From Antedon bifida (taxonomy: Eukaryota > Echinodermata > Crinoidea > Comatulida > Antedonidae), in assembly GCA_963402885.1 (NCBI GenBank), contig OY727097.1, positions 22,754,001 through 22,818,000 on the forward strand: a stretch of DNA of 64,000 bases, given 5' to 3'. Of the stretch, positions 1-11,100 are shown piece by piece. Position numbers and translations under genes: made by a program. Below the pieces are notes generated by a model. The model was not told the origin of the DNA. It worked only from the letters and a program-made list of their open reading frames with translations, and did no database searches. The stretch's first letter is position 1; each line of letters starts with the position of its first letter.

Positions 1-1689
1 AATAAACGGCGAATATGCAATTCGTCACTAATTGCATGTGATTTGATTGGTTTATTGCATATCTGGAACATTCCATTATTTGATGGCCAATTTTCAGTCC
101 CGCGAAATTAGATTGAGCATAGATTATAGAATATTGAACAGTATTTTACCCAGTAAAAACTGATTTATATGTTTAGTTTAAATTATTTAGTAAGCTAATT
201 ATATAAATACATTTCAGGAAATTTAATTCAACGGTTCGATGTTTGTTCTTTCGTACGTTCACTCGAGCACTAGCAAGAACATTACATCAAATTATGGCAC
301 TGACAACACACGAAACGTTACGGTAACGATTAGGACTACATCAATGTTATAAGTTCTAACATCAAATTTCACCTCTATTGTTAATGGATAATGGATAATA
401 ACTTTCATTTCTGTATACACATTTTTATTAAACAATTTATACATTTTGATGTTAGAGTATTTATATTTTGTGTTCTTGCTTTTTAAATTAGATAGTTACA
501 GTATAATTATTATAATCAGTGTGTTACTAAATATCTTTGGGGGCATGGCTATACTAAATACTATCGTATACTATATAGGATAGTCTGCACATTATCCTGT
601 GATATGCCATACAATAAGACCACATTGCTACAGTATCACATTAAATTAGTAAATAATTTAAATTAGCCTTTAAATACGGATACTTTATTAGAAAAGGCAG
701 ATAACACATTCAATATTTTTAAATAAATTCTATATTGGCCATGAATGGCTAAATGATTGTAGGCCTAATATGCTGAAAACGCCGTATTGTACAATGGACT
801 GCCTAAATTATGTTTTAACTGTTCCCGTAGGCCTACTACTAAGGGAATATTGAATTAAAAACGTTTATTCTAACTATCTAACATTGCCTTGCCGTATGTA
901 GAGATCAAATAATGTATAAATTAATAATTAAATTTAATTAAATGAACCATGTTTACGTATTTGCTTTAGGCCTATTTACAAGTAAAAATGATATTTTCAC
1001 ATCAGTTAGGCTACTATAAATTATATTTTGCAATTGATTTGTGATTGTTCTTTTGCATTTTTAACAGAATAATTTGTTTACTTTATATTATTATCGTTAG
1101 GGCCCTATCTAAGATGTTTACGTGGGACTGCCTATTCATTACCACGTAATCGCGGCGAATACCGCATATTTCATAGTCATTGCGTAAGATTCTTGTTGTG
1201 AATATGCGTCGAATATCGCTTAGCTGCAAGTTACGCGGTAAATAATCTTCACACGAAGTGACGAATGTAATAATTAAGTGATAACTCTTTAATTAATGAG
1301 TGAATTTTTTTATGGACACTTTAAAATTATTCATTTGATATATTTTTACATAATTACCACAAAAATAATGGACATTCGCTTTTTTTCTTGCGAGAAATGA
1401 CCGTGCAAAAAGTGCCTTTTTTACAATCGCGATTTTCTCGAAATAAATGGACATTTTGCGGATTCGCCGGTTCGTGTGATGAGCGACGAATACGAATAGT
1501 GTTGGCAAACGTTGTAATTAATGTATGTACTAAAAATATGTAATTAACTGCCAATCATGCTCACTCAACAGCAACAATTAGCTAGTATCAACATGTAGAC
1601 ACAAACGATATAGTTAATTAACGATTAGTGTAGGCTGGGATGTCGTTTATATGAATGTCGTGTATATTTTTTGTTAAAAGCAAACTTTG
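1..1689. other. Intergenic or intronic AT-rich DNA, no gene recognised
   Basis: The stretch is AT-rich with scattered TAGGCCTA words. Reading frames are short and overlap on both strands (for example near 1293-1554), with no recognisable domain. It probably belongs to intron 2 of the second caspase gene, whose later exons would lie to the left, but no exon signature is visible here. Confidence 0.4.
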
Positions 1690-1955
1690 ACTTTATTTCA
1701 TATCTTGATAATATAAGGATTGAAAAAAAATATGTTGCCATTTTTTCAAAAGATATTTAAAGGACCAAATTCAAGATGGCCGCCAACATTCAAATAACCC
1801 TATTAAAAATCAGAATATCACCAATAATACAAATTATGAATGTGGAACAAGTCCGTTTTGATGGTATTACTGTACCCATTATGCAATCTTAACTATGTAA
1901 AGCGATAATCTGTCGGCCATCTTGGATTTCAAAATGGCCGCCACTAAAAATTAAA
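1690..1955 (+). repeat. Left terminal inverted repeat of the 1.69-5.25 kb element
   Basis: It contains two GGCCGCC blocks about 150 bp apart, each next to an A/T-rich word, matched in reverse complement near 4985-5000 and 5140-5165. The outer boundary is approximate. Confidence 0.65.
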
Positions 1956-3146
1956 TTCTTTAAATACTTTTTTTTAGTGTGTGCATAAATTGTTGTTTGT
2001 ACACAATGTTCTAAAATTGTCACTTCTCACAGGATTGTCTAAATATAAGGCTGTCTAAAGTTGTCAATGTTCTCTATATAACAGATATATAATACCCCAC
2101 TATGACTCTTAAATTAAATAATCATTCAAAATTGGAGTTGCAAAAGTATGGAACAACTTACCAATTTATATCAAATATTCAACAACAATTACGTCTAACT
2201 AGAAGGTGAGCTCGCTTTCCTCTAGGAAGTGTAAACGATGGTTCTCGGAATGATAATGACTCGGGTAAAAAGGTTTTAGAAGGACGTTCTCCTTGTACGT
2301 TTTCTGTCGGTCACCATTATTGAAAATGCTTGACATTCGAAAAACTAAACCTACTCTGTTTCACAGTGTCTTAGATGATTAATAACATTTTAAAGTATAG
2401 TATTTATTGTTTGGTAGAGCCCTTATAGGGCGGAGGTGGGGAGGCAGAGTTCATTTGAGGGAGATGCTTACTCGAGGGATTTTTTAGTTTAATAATATCG
2501 TAACATTTATAAACAAATAAAAAATAATAACAAATGCTTGGTAAATTGTAGCTAACAGTGTGATGAATTCTATTACAAATAGTATAATTGTGTTATTATA
2601 AATATAATACAATATTGTGTGTATAAATGTGGATGGGCGTTTATTAGATAGTTGGGTAGGTGGGTGTAGGCGATTATTATTCAAAGTGATGTTTTATTGG
2701 GGAGGCGTTTATTCAAATAAAAACCATCTCATAATACATTATTTAATTTAAACATCTTTTGAAACTAACTTCCGCGACAGTGTAGGCCGTTTCGGTCCAA
2801 GAAGGAAGATGTTTTAGATGGCTTGCAATATGGGCCCTAATGGGACACAGATAGCCTACAGTTATTCCTGCCAGCTTACTCAATAAAACTCGGCTATCGG
2901 GATTTTATTTTTTTACTACTGTACCTTCACACGCACGGTCCGATCCGAAAATAAACAAAAAACTAAAATGGTTATAGCCACTAACGACCAACTTAACTGA
3001 AACCAGGTAGATGCAAGGTGAACCTGTGAACTCATCGTGAACCTGGAAATTACTTTGACCGCGTACAATCGAAATTGAGTTGAAAATCTACCGATGAAAT
3101 CAGAAAGGTTTTAAAACTCTTTATAATATATTCCTAAGATAGAAAT

Positions 3147-4850
3147 ATGGAACAATATCGTAATTGTGAAAACTGTTTTACATTTCGCGGTACATCTGGG
3201 ATAGGCCTAGTTCAGGTAGGTATCCAAGGCAGAGATTTGTTCCAAAGTTTTTCCATTGTGCTCGCCTATGTCAGAATTAACCATAATTTATATATAGATT
3301 CTAAATTACAGATCTCATTTCTTTTCATGAAACTGAAACTTGACAGGAGACAGGACCACAATATAAAACAAGTGCATTAATACCTTATTGTGAAATCCTG
3401 TATAAATATGATGTTAAATAATAAATGCGTTATTGTTATGTAATTCAATGTCTGAACCTTCAGGGTCATAGTCACCAGTATGGTTGGTAAGTTTTCAACC
3501 TGTCAACTTTTGGCAGAAGCTTGAAGGCAATACAGATACAGCTCATTCACAAGATTCATAGGCAGCATTAACTCCTACTACTCATTTTCTACAATCTCAA
3601 CCGATTTCATTAGATATGTACCACCTACAGATAGACCACTATTATACACTGGTTTGATGAGTGCACATGGTTGTGGTTTAAAAACTCATGTACTAGGGAA
3701 AGACAAGAATGCCTGGTAACTCTTGCCCGAGATGAGTGGAGGTGGACAGAGATGACATCAAGAAGCAATTATTATGTCAACCCGGTGAACTATATGGCTT
3801 TTGGACATGTAGCATTGTGAAAATAGTGTTGAGGCCAGTGCTTTTGTTGAAACTGAACTTGTATTACCTATACAATCAGTGACACAAATATCTTAAATGG
3901 AAAACATCTTTAAAGGACAGACGCACACTAATTCTGCTTTCTCTCTACAACTTGCTTCTACAAATGCAGACAGAGAAAGAGATTCTAAGTGAAGTATCAT
4001 TTTGTTTGAAAGAGGCTGATCATAAAGATATTAACTTGAATACAGAGAGTCGACGAAATCTAAATGATGTGGTTAAACTATATCCCTATTATTATGTCCG
4101 AGAAGACACAAGGAAAGTACACACGCTTTTATCAAATATTTCTTCGCTCATGACCACCTGAACTACGACCGGTTACTTCCGCTGTATCAATTTCAACAGA
4201 TTACGGAAACAAATTACAGATATTGGAGTTTATGAGAGGACATGTATGTGTGGGACTTGCTGGATTTACATCAATTGATCAGGGTCATTGAGCATGGTAT
4301 CATTGGAATAACATAAATTAATGATTTCATCAGAGCTGGAAAATCTAGTTGATGAGTTTGAAAGCCAACATTTAAAGAGAGATGATATCCCGATTAATGA
4401 AGAATGCTACAATTCGCACAAAGGTGTTTGTTGGCCATGGCATGATGATGAAATTGGACAGAAAATGTTTGAGGTATTGGTACAAGTCTTGTAGAAGGCA
4501 AACTGTCTATATGGGATCCTAAGATAAGACGAACATTGGCAAAACATATATATGACGGTGAATACAGGTGACAAACTTATCAAAGTAAAAGAGGACTCCT
4601 ATAGAGATTATTTTGCGGTGAAATGAGGTATTGCAGTACTTTTGCCAATTTGTTTCTGAACAAGCTTGTTGGGATTGCAGATCAGTCTGTTGAAGTTTGA
4701 TGGATACAGTAGTAGAAAACGAAGGAAGGTCAACTTACTGTATCGCATTCAAGATTAGAAATATTTCATTGAAGGACTTTGGCAGAGTTAGTTGTCATTT
4801 AACTGAAGAAGTTTATGCGATGTTTTAATATGAAGAAGTGTACTGTCAGT
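3147..4850 (+). pseudogene. Decayed reading frames inside the TIR transposon
   Basis: Open pieces at 3147-3380 and 3952-4161, with further fragments in shifting frames up to about 4850, suggest an old coding region broken by stops and frameshifts. A piece near 4140-4200 reads FFAHDHLNYDRLLPLY. It weakly recalls a conserved FAxDxxNYARxxPxY stretch that I associate with uncharacterised transposon-linked proteins in marine invertebrates, but that is from memory. No transposase catalytic motif is visible. The position between the inverted ends suggests it was the cargo or transposase of that element. Confidence 0.3.
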
Positions 4851-4983
4851 ACTATAGACCTCCTGATGGTCAACATTTTGTGTTAATCACCATGTTGTTG
4901 TCATAAGCATATCATTTTGTGTATTTCAATCTAATTTTATTTAACTTACACACGTTTTAATAAGAAATTTAACCTATTTTTAA

Positions 4984-5245
4984 AAAATGGCGGCCATTTT
5001 GAAATTCAAAATGTCAGAATACTAATGAATATAGGTTTATAATAATTCTTATATAGCAGAGAACCCATATGAACTTAAAATATTATTCATAATGGGTGTT
5101 ACTTTGTCCAATATGGTACATTTATTGGATATTTTACGTATTGGCGGCCATCTTGGATTTGACACCCTTAAGCTTTTTTTAAAAAATGGCAACATATTTT
5201 TTTCATTACTTTACATCCTAAAGACACTAAATCAGCTGGAAATTA
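4984..5245 (-). repeat. Right terminal inverted repeat of the 1.69-5.25 kb element
   Basis: It mirrors 1690-1955: AATGGCGGCCATTTTG near 4986, GGCGGCCATCTTGGATTT near 5142 and AAAAATGGCAACATATTT near 5185. Similarity fades past about 5225. Confidence 0.65.
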
Positions 5246-5463
5246 CATAGTGGCCTACATTAGATAGGCAGCACATCCGTAAGCAATAGACTTTTGAAAA
5301 TTATCTTAATATGAAAAATAACAACGTAACTTCTTGGTCATTCATTATCTGCAGACAAATTGCATCACTCATTCACCTGAAGAGTGTGACTAGCTTGTAA
5401 TGAATACCGGTATCGGGAACACATACACAGAAATTAAATATAAATTATTCGTATAGTACAAAC

Positions 5464-5741
5464 CTTTTTTTAATACACGTTTTGTTTGAGCCATATTGGA
5501 ATTAATGTGTTTTTCGACTTCAAAGTTGACTTTGACGAGGGCATCGTATATATCATTAGCGTCATCTGTTGCGCTTTCACGGTTCTCCTTTTTCAATTCT
5601 TCGTCAAACGTTATGTTGTTAAAGATAATTGCATACCCCTTTCTCTCCATGTTATACTTAAATTCCGAAGATTTTTTAAAAATATTTTTGAAGATTTCTT
5701 TCTTGTTGTTCAGTGTTTGCTTTGCAGGATCTGTATGTATG
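5464..5741 (-). CDS. Caspase paralog 2, coding exon 2 (start of p20)
   Basis: Translation gives a basic linker, then NMERKGYAIIFNNITFDEEL and ENRESATDDANDIYDALV, typical of the beginning of a caspase p20 subunit. Two acceptors are possible, at 5743/5742 and 5732/5731. Only the first, giving an exon start at 5741, keeps the frame with exon 1. The plus-strand frames across this exon are shadows. Confidence 0.8.
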
Positions 5742-6086
5742 CTATGAGTACAAATAAATTCCTTATTTCAGTTTTTATTTTTTATTAGCAACAACAATTA
5801 TTTTTTATAGTTACTTAAATTTGATCTCAAATCAACTGTGGTAACAGCCTCCAATAGAGAGTTAAGGATGTATCGATATATTAATATAATTGACTCCAGG
5901 TAGGTATATAATTATGAGATATTAAAATAATATTATAATTTAAATAATGATGGGCGAGACTGGTTTCATGAAGCAGAGCAAAAATTACATTTGCATTGTA
6001 TTGCTGATTTCTTACCTGATAAATTCGTCCGAAAGGCCATCAACATCATCAGTCTTCTGGGGCCTGTCGATTGTTTCGTCAATCAT
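5464..6086 (-). CDS. Second caspase gene, first two coding exons (partial, continues off the left edge)
   Basis: This is the 5' part of a caspase paralog. Exon 1 (6086-6016) starts at an ATG and ends with the donor AG|GTAAG in phase 2. Exon 2 (5741-5464) ends at G|GTTTGT in phase 1. Spliced, the protein begins with a short prodomain of about 55 residues followed by the start of the p20 domain, with GYAIIFNN at residues 59-66 and the S1-pocket arginine at R78 in ENRESATDDA. Exon phases, exon sizes and the sequence just inside intron 1 match the complete caspase gene upstream, so it is a tandem duplicate. Exons for the catalytic His and Cys are not in the window; in the paralog intron 2 is about 6.9 kb, so they may lie further left. 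It could also be a truncated pseudogene. Confidence 0.7.
6016..6086 (-). CDS. Caspase paralog 2, coding exon 1
   Basis: The 71-nt exon begins at ATG (6086-6084) and encodes MIDETIDRPQKTDDVDGL and a few more residues to the phase-2 donor at 6015. Its intron starts with a block (GGTTTCATGAAGCAGAGC on the plus strand near 5954) also found inside the paralog's intron 1 near 34270, which supports a real homologous first exon. Confidence 0.65.
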
Positions 6087-7643
6087 ATCTACTTTGTAAA
6101 TAGAGTAGAATTAAAACTCATTCAATGAAATATTTTAATGCAGTTACAGCATGATAAATATACTATAGTAATGTAGCTTTTTTGTTGAACCAAAGACAAT
6201 GAGTATATAGTTGGTAAAGAAAATGGTCATACGAATATTTAGCAACTTGGTCTCAACTTACTAGGAATATATATTTATAGTTACTTTAAAGGCGAATTAA
6301 CAAAAGAAACCCCTTTATTTTTCATTTTTATTATATCTCAGTGACTGACTGTTGTGAGAGTATGGTTGTACTACGGATACTTTGTATCCGGAGTCCTCGG
6401 TAAATACACTATTCTATTCATTCTAATGAATAACATCAACTGTACTATGCAATGTATTGTTATTTATTTTTAAAACACAGTTAAACAATATAAACGAATC
6501 AAAGTAACCGTGGTGTGACTATACTGTATATTATGTTAGAAAGTAGCTTATGGTTTATTTACTCATCCTCCATTTTGTTGGAATCACTAAATTATAATAA
6601 TAATTTATAACTAATACTAATTAAGAAGCAACAGCTCTTACCAGGTTTGTTATGAAAATTGCACAGTAAACCAAGCTAAACATCATAAATGCATCAGTGT
6701 TATGTGATTTTAATTAAAACTAAAACTAAATATTAATATCTTCAACAACAATTCTAAAGAACTTGTTTTTGTCAGGTGTTCCAATGTTCCAAAGTACAGA
6801 TACAGTAGTTATAAAAATATCACGAATCAGAGTTTGACAATGATTTGGATAAAAGTGAAGATGATTAAGTAACAATAAGCTATTTAATGCAACATACTTA
6901 GTCATATTTTATATTGAATCTTTTCAGTACAAATAAATACACATTGTAAATTAGGTGTATAGTAATCTTTATTCAAAACCATAAGTTATTTAGGATAGTT
7001 TAATTAATATTACATTTATACTGATGTTGTACAATTACTGTGCAAATTGTATAACAAATCTCGTAAGAGTTTTTTTCTTCTTAAATTATTAGTGATTGCA
7101 ACAAAAGGGAGGACGAGTAAATAACAATAATGTTCTTTAAGATTATTATAGGATTATTTAGGATTAATAATAACATACTTATACTACGGTTTACTTGATA
7201 TGTCTTCGTCTACATAATTTGAAACACAAGGAAGAAAGAAACTGTCTAAATAAGTTGTTTTTTTAACATTCTGTGTATTTCTATTGTATTAAAGCAAATA
7301 TAGTAGAGTAATTGGTGGTTGCTGAGCTATTGACATGACCATTTCTTTTACCAATGATCAATAATAATGTGTCATGGTCAATTTTGGCACAAGTTGTCCA
7401 TTATAGTGAAATATGCCTAACAATTTATGAAATATAAAAAATGTGATGCTCTAAGCCAAAAATGTTTGTGCCGTCAAAATTACGGGTTAATTAACAGTTT
7501 TATGATTTTCATTACATTAGAGCGAATATTGTGAGTACAAAAAAATCACTTTCTGATTAGTGGTTGCTGAGGTATTCATATGGCCAATTTCTTGATCAGT
7601 CGTCAGAAAAGCGTTTCCGTTCACTTTTGGCAAAAGTTGTCTA
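6087..7643. other. Intergenic region between the two caspase genes
   Basis: AT-rich DNA with no reading frame of interest. It should hold the promoter of caspase 2 and the 3' end of caspase 1 (both transcribed leftward). The part from about 7310 to 7650 is a decayed interspersed repeat with phrases such as TTAGAGTGAAT and GGCAAAAGTTGTC that recur near 20470-20960 and 26040-26460. No promoter element could be assigned. Confidence 0.4.
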
Positions 7644-8122
7644 TTAGAGTGAATAGAAATACTGGTCTTTTGACATAAAAATGGTTTCAATACACCCAGA
7701 AGTTACCAAGTTACGCAAAGTCCTAACTTTGACCATATTAACCTTTTGGCACCTGTACTGACCAAGCATCCCGGTTTTTTTTTCGGCAAAAGCAACAAAT
7801 TGATTTGTATTGATATAAGGAAGCAAAAAAAGCATTGTTAATATACCATAGTTTGCTTGAGGGTGCACGTAAACCCTTTCTGGCTCCCCATCTATCGACC
7901 TTAAACACATTTTTTTAGTCAGCGTAGAAACGATGTATGGAACTTGTTTTTTGTTTGATGACACTGTAGAGTTAGTATCTGACTTGCATCCAAAAGCAAC
8001 GAGGTAAGCTACTCTTGTAAGTATTTGGTGAATGTCAAGTCCATGTTGTGGTACATTTTTTAAAGTGATTTCCAGTGCTTTAACGAACCATGCACCATCC
8101 TCGCTCCTAAATGAATAATACC
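7644..8122 (-). CDS. Caspase 1, coding exon 5 (p10 subunit and C-terminal tail)
   Basis: After acceptor ACACAG at 8123 the phase-1 join completes PPGYYSFRSEDGAWFVKALE, matching the conserved PGYYSWRN...GSWFIQ start of p10. It is followed by DIHQILTRVAYLVA and KKQVPYIVSTLTKKMCL, the last p10 strand. Caspases normally stop within a few residues of this point. Here the frame continues another 84 codons to TAA at 7644-7646, and the last part overlaps an interspersed repeat. The true 3' end might therefore be an unrecognised splice site or a shorter isoform. The p10 assignment itself is strong. Confidence 0.85.
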
Positions 8123-11100
8123 CTGTGTAGAGACAAAAACATTTAATACATCATTGTGCTAATCTACCAACTGAACGATTATGCTTATGAACGGAACCAT
8201 GGGAAGCGCTTTGATTTTCATGCAATATACATGTTATAATATATGAATTCTAGGCCTGCTGGATTATGCGTTTAAAAATCAACAAGTCATACAATGATTG
8301 ACAATATGGAAACTAAGAGTAAAAAGCAGAACTAGATGATGATGGGATGCAAATAGAGTTATTAATAATAATAATTGTTAATATATCAATGTCTCTGGTA
8401 AAATCAATGCTTAAAAGATCTCAATTGTACATTTATGCAGGTAGGGGAAAGAGTATATAGCATAGCTCATTGGCGAAAGTTCCGTATTTTTAGTTAGTAT
8501 GAAAAAATGTCTCTGGCTGGATTTGAACCTGTGACTTCTCACTTACAGGGCGAGTATCATACCACTGGACCACTTAGCCATATGTGGTATTATCACAGAT
8601 TTTTACCCACCAGATACATTCTCTCATACAACAAACGCCCTCACAATCAGTGGAGGCTTTACTGGTCTTTTTATCATACAACTAAAATTGCGGGCTATTA
8701 TTGAGAAACATATGCCCATTATACAGTCCACAAAACGTCTTTATTGCATTTCGCAGACCTCCCAACCTTAGTGATATATTAGTCAGATCGAGGCAACATT
8801 GTACTAGGTACAGGAAACAAATATGTGGACCACATGCGTTTACAAAGCACATACTTTGAACAATGTAAACAAATGGACCGGATCACTGTCTCGTCTTTTG
8901 ATGGCGGAAAAAACAAAAGATCTTACCTTAACCGCCTGTTATAATTTATATTTGAATCTGATTATTTAAAATATATATGTATGTATGAGAATAGTTATGT
9001 ACTACAGGTATAAATATACAGATATTTACATAATAATGTTGTATAATACAAATAGGCAGTTTCATTTTATCTTATATGAAGTATGAATTTAAAAAAAAAT
9101 TGTATAAATTAATAATGAAAACAAAAAAAAAACGTAACGAAACATAAGTAACGCACGAGAAGAAGCAAACAAATATAACCATGATACATAAAACTAGACA
9201 CAGGAGTAAGAAAAGAATTTTTTATATTTTTGTTTCGCCAATGTTTGTTTTATATTCGTATTTTAAAATAATGTATATAGTTTATATATAGGGTATAAAT
9301 GAATTATATATCAAAGAAATACTACCGAAAATAGTTATATAACATTAGTAAATGTATCTTCTACAGTACATGTATTAGTTAAGTGTTTACAATTTTAGAT
9401 GTTGAGAATTATAGAACAAATATACTGAAATTTAATTAATTTGAAACGATAGAGATGAGGAAATCTGTGAGAATGAGAAAAAGTCGCCCCAACCGAGACT
9501 CGAACTCGGACCGTCTGCTTGATATGCAGTTGCCCTAACCATTCATGGTATTGTTCAAACTCGATTGGATAGCGACTCTTTAACACTCTCAGCGTGGTAC
9601 GGCGGAACAGCACTAGTCCTCAGTTGTACGCACGCGCAACAGATATCAAATTGATACAACCTCATCTTTCATTCAGTATTTTTATTCACGAGGCGGGATC
9701 TCCGAAGAGATACTTTTATATATATAAACACATTAGGCAAAGAACATTAATTCTAAACCGCCCGGTAATATACTGAAATTTAAATAATTAATTTGAAACG
9801 ATAGAGATGAGAAAATCTGTGAGAATGAGAAAAAGTCGCCCCAACCGAGACTCGAACTCGGACCGCCTGCTTGATATGCAGTTGCCCTAACCATTAGACC
9901 ACTAGGGCTTTCATGGTATTGTTCAAATTCGATTGGATAGCGACTCTTTAACACTCTCGGCGTGGTACGGCGGAACAGCACTAGTCCTCAGTTGTACGCA
10001 CGCGCAACAGAGATCAAATTGATACAACCTCATCTTTCATATAATTATATATATATATAAATCCAAAGGCAAATTACTGAAAAAAATGACAATGCTGTGG
10101 GTATCAGTGGCTGGATCTCAATGGAGATACAAATAAAAAAGCGAAAAGCTAAATCAAAACGATAAAGTAAACAGCCAGAAAAGTTAGCAGAGCTTTCGGG
10201 CAACACTAGCCCTTCATCAGTGCAAGTGAGGGAATTTGGATAAAGTCATAGCATATGAGTTGGCAAGTGCTGCCTGGGTGGACAGGAATAAAAGAAATCA
10301 TATATATGTATATATATATATATATAAACACAGTAGGCAAAGAACATTAATTCTAAACCGCCCGGTGATATACTGAAATTTAATTAATTAATTTGAAACG
10401 ATAAAGATGAGGAAATCTGTGAGAATGAGAAAAAGTCGCCCCAACCGAGACTCGAACTCGGACCGTCTGCTTGATATGCAGTTGCTCTAACCATTAGACC
10501 ACTGGGGCTTTCATGGTATTGTTCAAACTCGATTGGATAGCGACTCTTTAACATTCTCGGCGTGGTACGGCGGAACAGCACTAGTCCTCAGTTGTACGCA
10601 CGCGCAACAGAGATCAAATTGATACGCCCTCATCTTTCAGTATTTTTATTCACGAGGCGGGATCTCCAAAGAGATACTTTTATATATATAAACACAGTAG
10701 GCAAAGAACATTAATTCTAAACCGCCCGGTGATATACTGAAATTTAATTAATTAATTTGAAACGATAAAGATGAGGAAATCTGTGAGAATGAGAAAAAGT
10801 CGCCCCAACCGAGACTCGAACTCGGACCGTCTGCTTGATATGCAGTTGCCCTAACCATTAGACCACTGGGGCTTTCATGGTATTGTTCAAACTCGATTGG
10901 ATAGCGACTCTTTAACATTCTCGGCGTGGTACGGAACATTAATTCTATATAAACCAAACAGAAGTAAGAATAACAATGAAATAGTTATTATTATTAGAAA
11001 TAATTGTATTAATCTGTTGAAGATTAAATGAATAAATAGTGGTTAACGCCACAAAAGAGAAAAAAAAAAGATTCTGTGTTACTGTATAGTTTAAGGAATG

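Larger units (their letters stand above)
1690..5245. mobile_element. Decayed DNA transposon with long terminal inverted repeats
   Basis: The two ends are inverted copies of about 250 bp. The left end (about 1690-1955) carries AATATGTTGCCATTTTTT, then AAGATGGCCGCCAACATT, then AAAATGGCCGCCA. The right end (about 4984-5245) carries the reverse complements in mirrored order. The ends have diverged by point changes and small indels and no target-site duplication could be defined. The interior contains only decayed reading frames, so this copy is inactive. It sits downstream of exon 2 of the second caspase, presumably inside its intron 2. The superfamily is undetermined. Confidence 0.7.
9395..10957 (-). 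repeat. Array of four related units, each carrying a tRNA-like sequence
   Basis: Four partly tandem copies of a unit of about 300-370 bp start near 9395, 9770, 10375 and 10735. Each contains the tRNA-like core, the block CTCGATTGGATAGCGACTC and, in the first three, GTACGCACGCGCAACAG. The third and fourth copies are followed on the left by a shared stretch with AAACCGCCCGGT. Copies 2 and 3 are separated by about 280 bp of other sequence (10040-10310), including an (AT)n run and ATTACTGAAAAAAATGAC. The copies differ by point changes and small deletions. The same family tail recurs inside the 7-kb palindromic units at the right of the window. Confidence 0.7.

Noticed and set aside
2484..2684. 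Minus-strand frame with a hydrophobic stretch
   Set aside because: It is AT-rich translation inside the TIR transposon with no splice context or homology visible.
5486..5788. Plus-strand frames over caspase exon 2 (paralog 2), and similarly 30034-30351 over caspase 1 exon 2
   Set aside because: They are antisense shadows of the caspase coding exons on the minus strand.
9838..10872. Functional tRNA genes
   Set aside because: The sequences sit inside repeated units, have an atypical anticodon loop, and one copy lacks half the acceptor stem. SINE-type heads are more likely.
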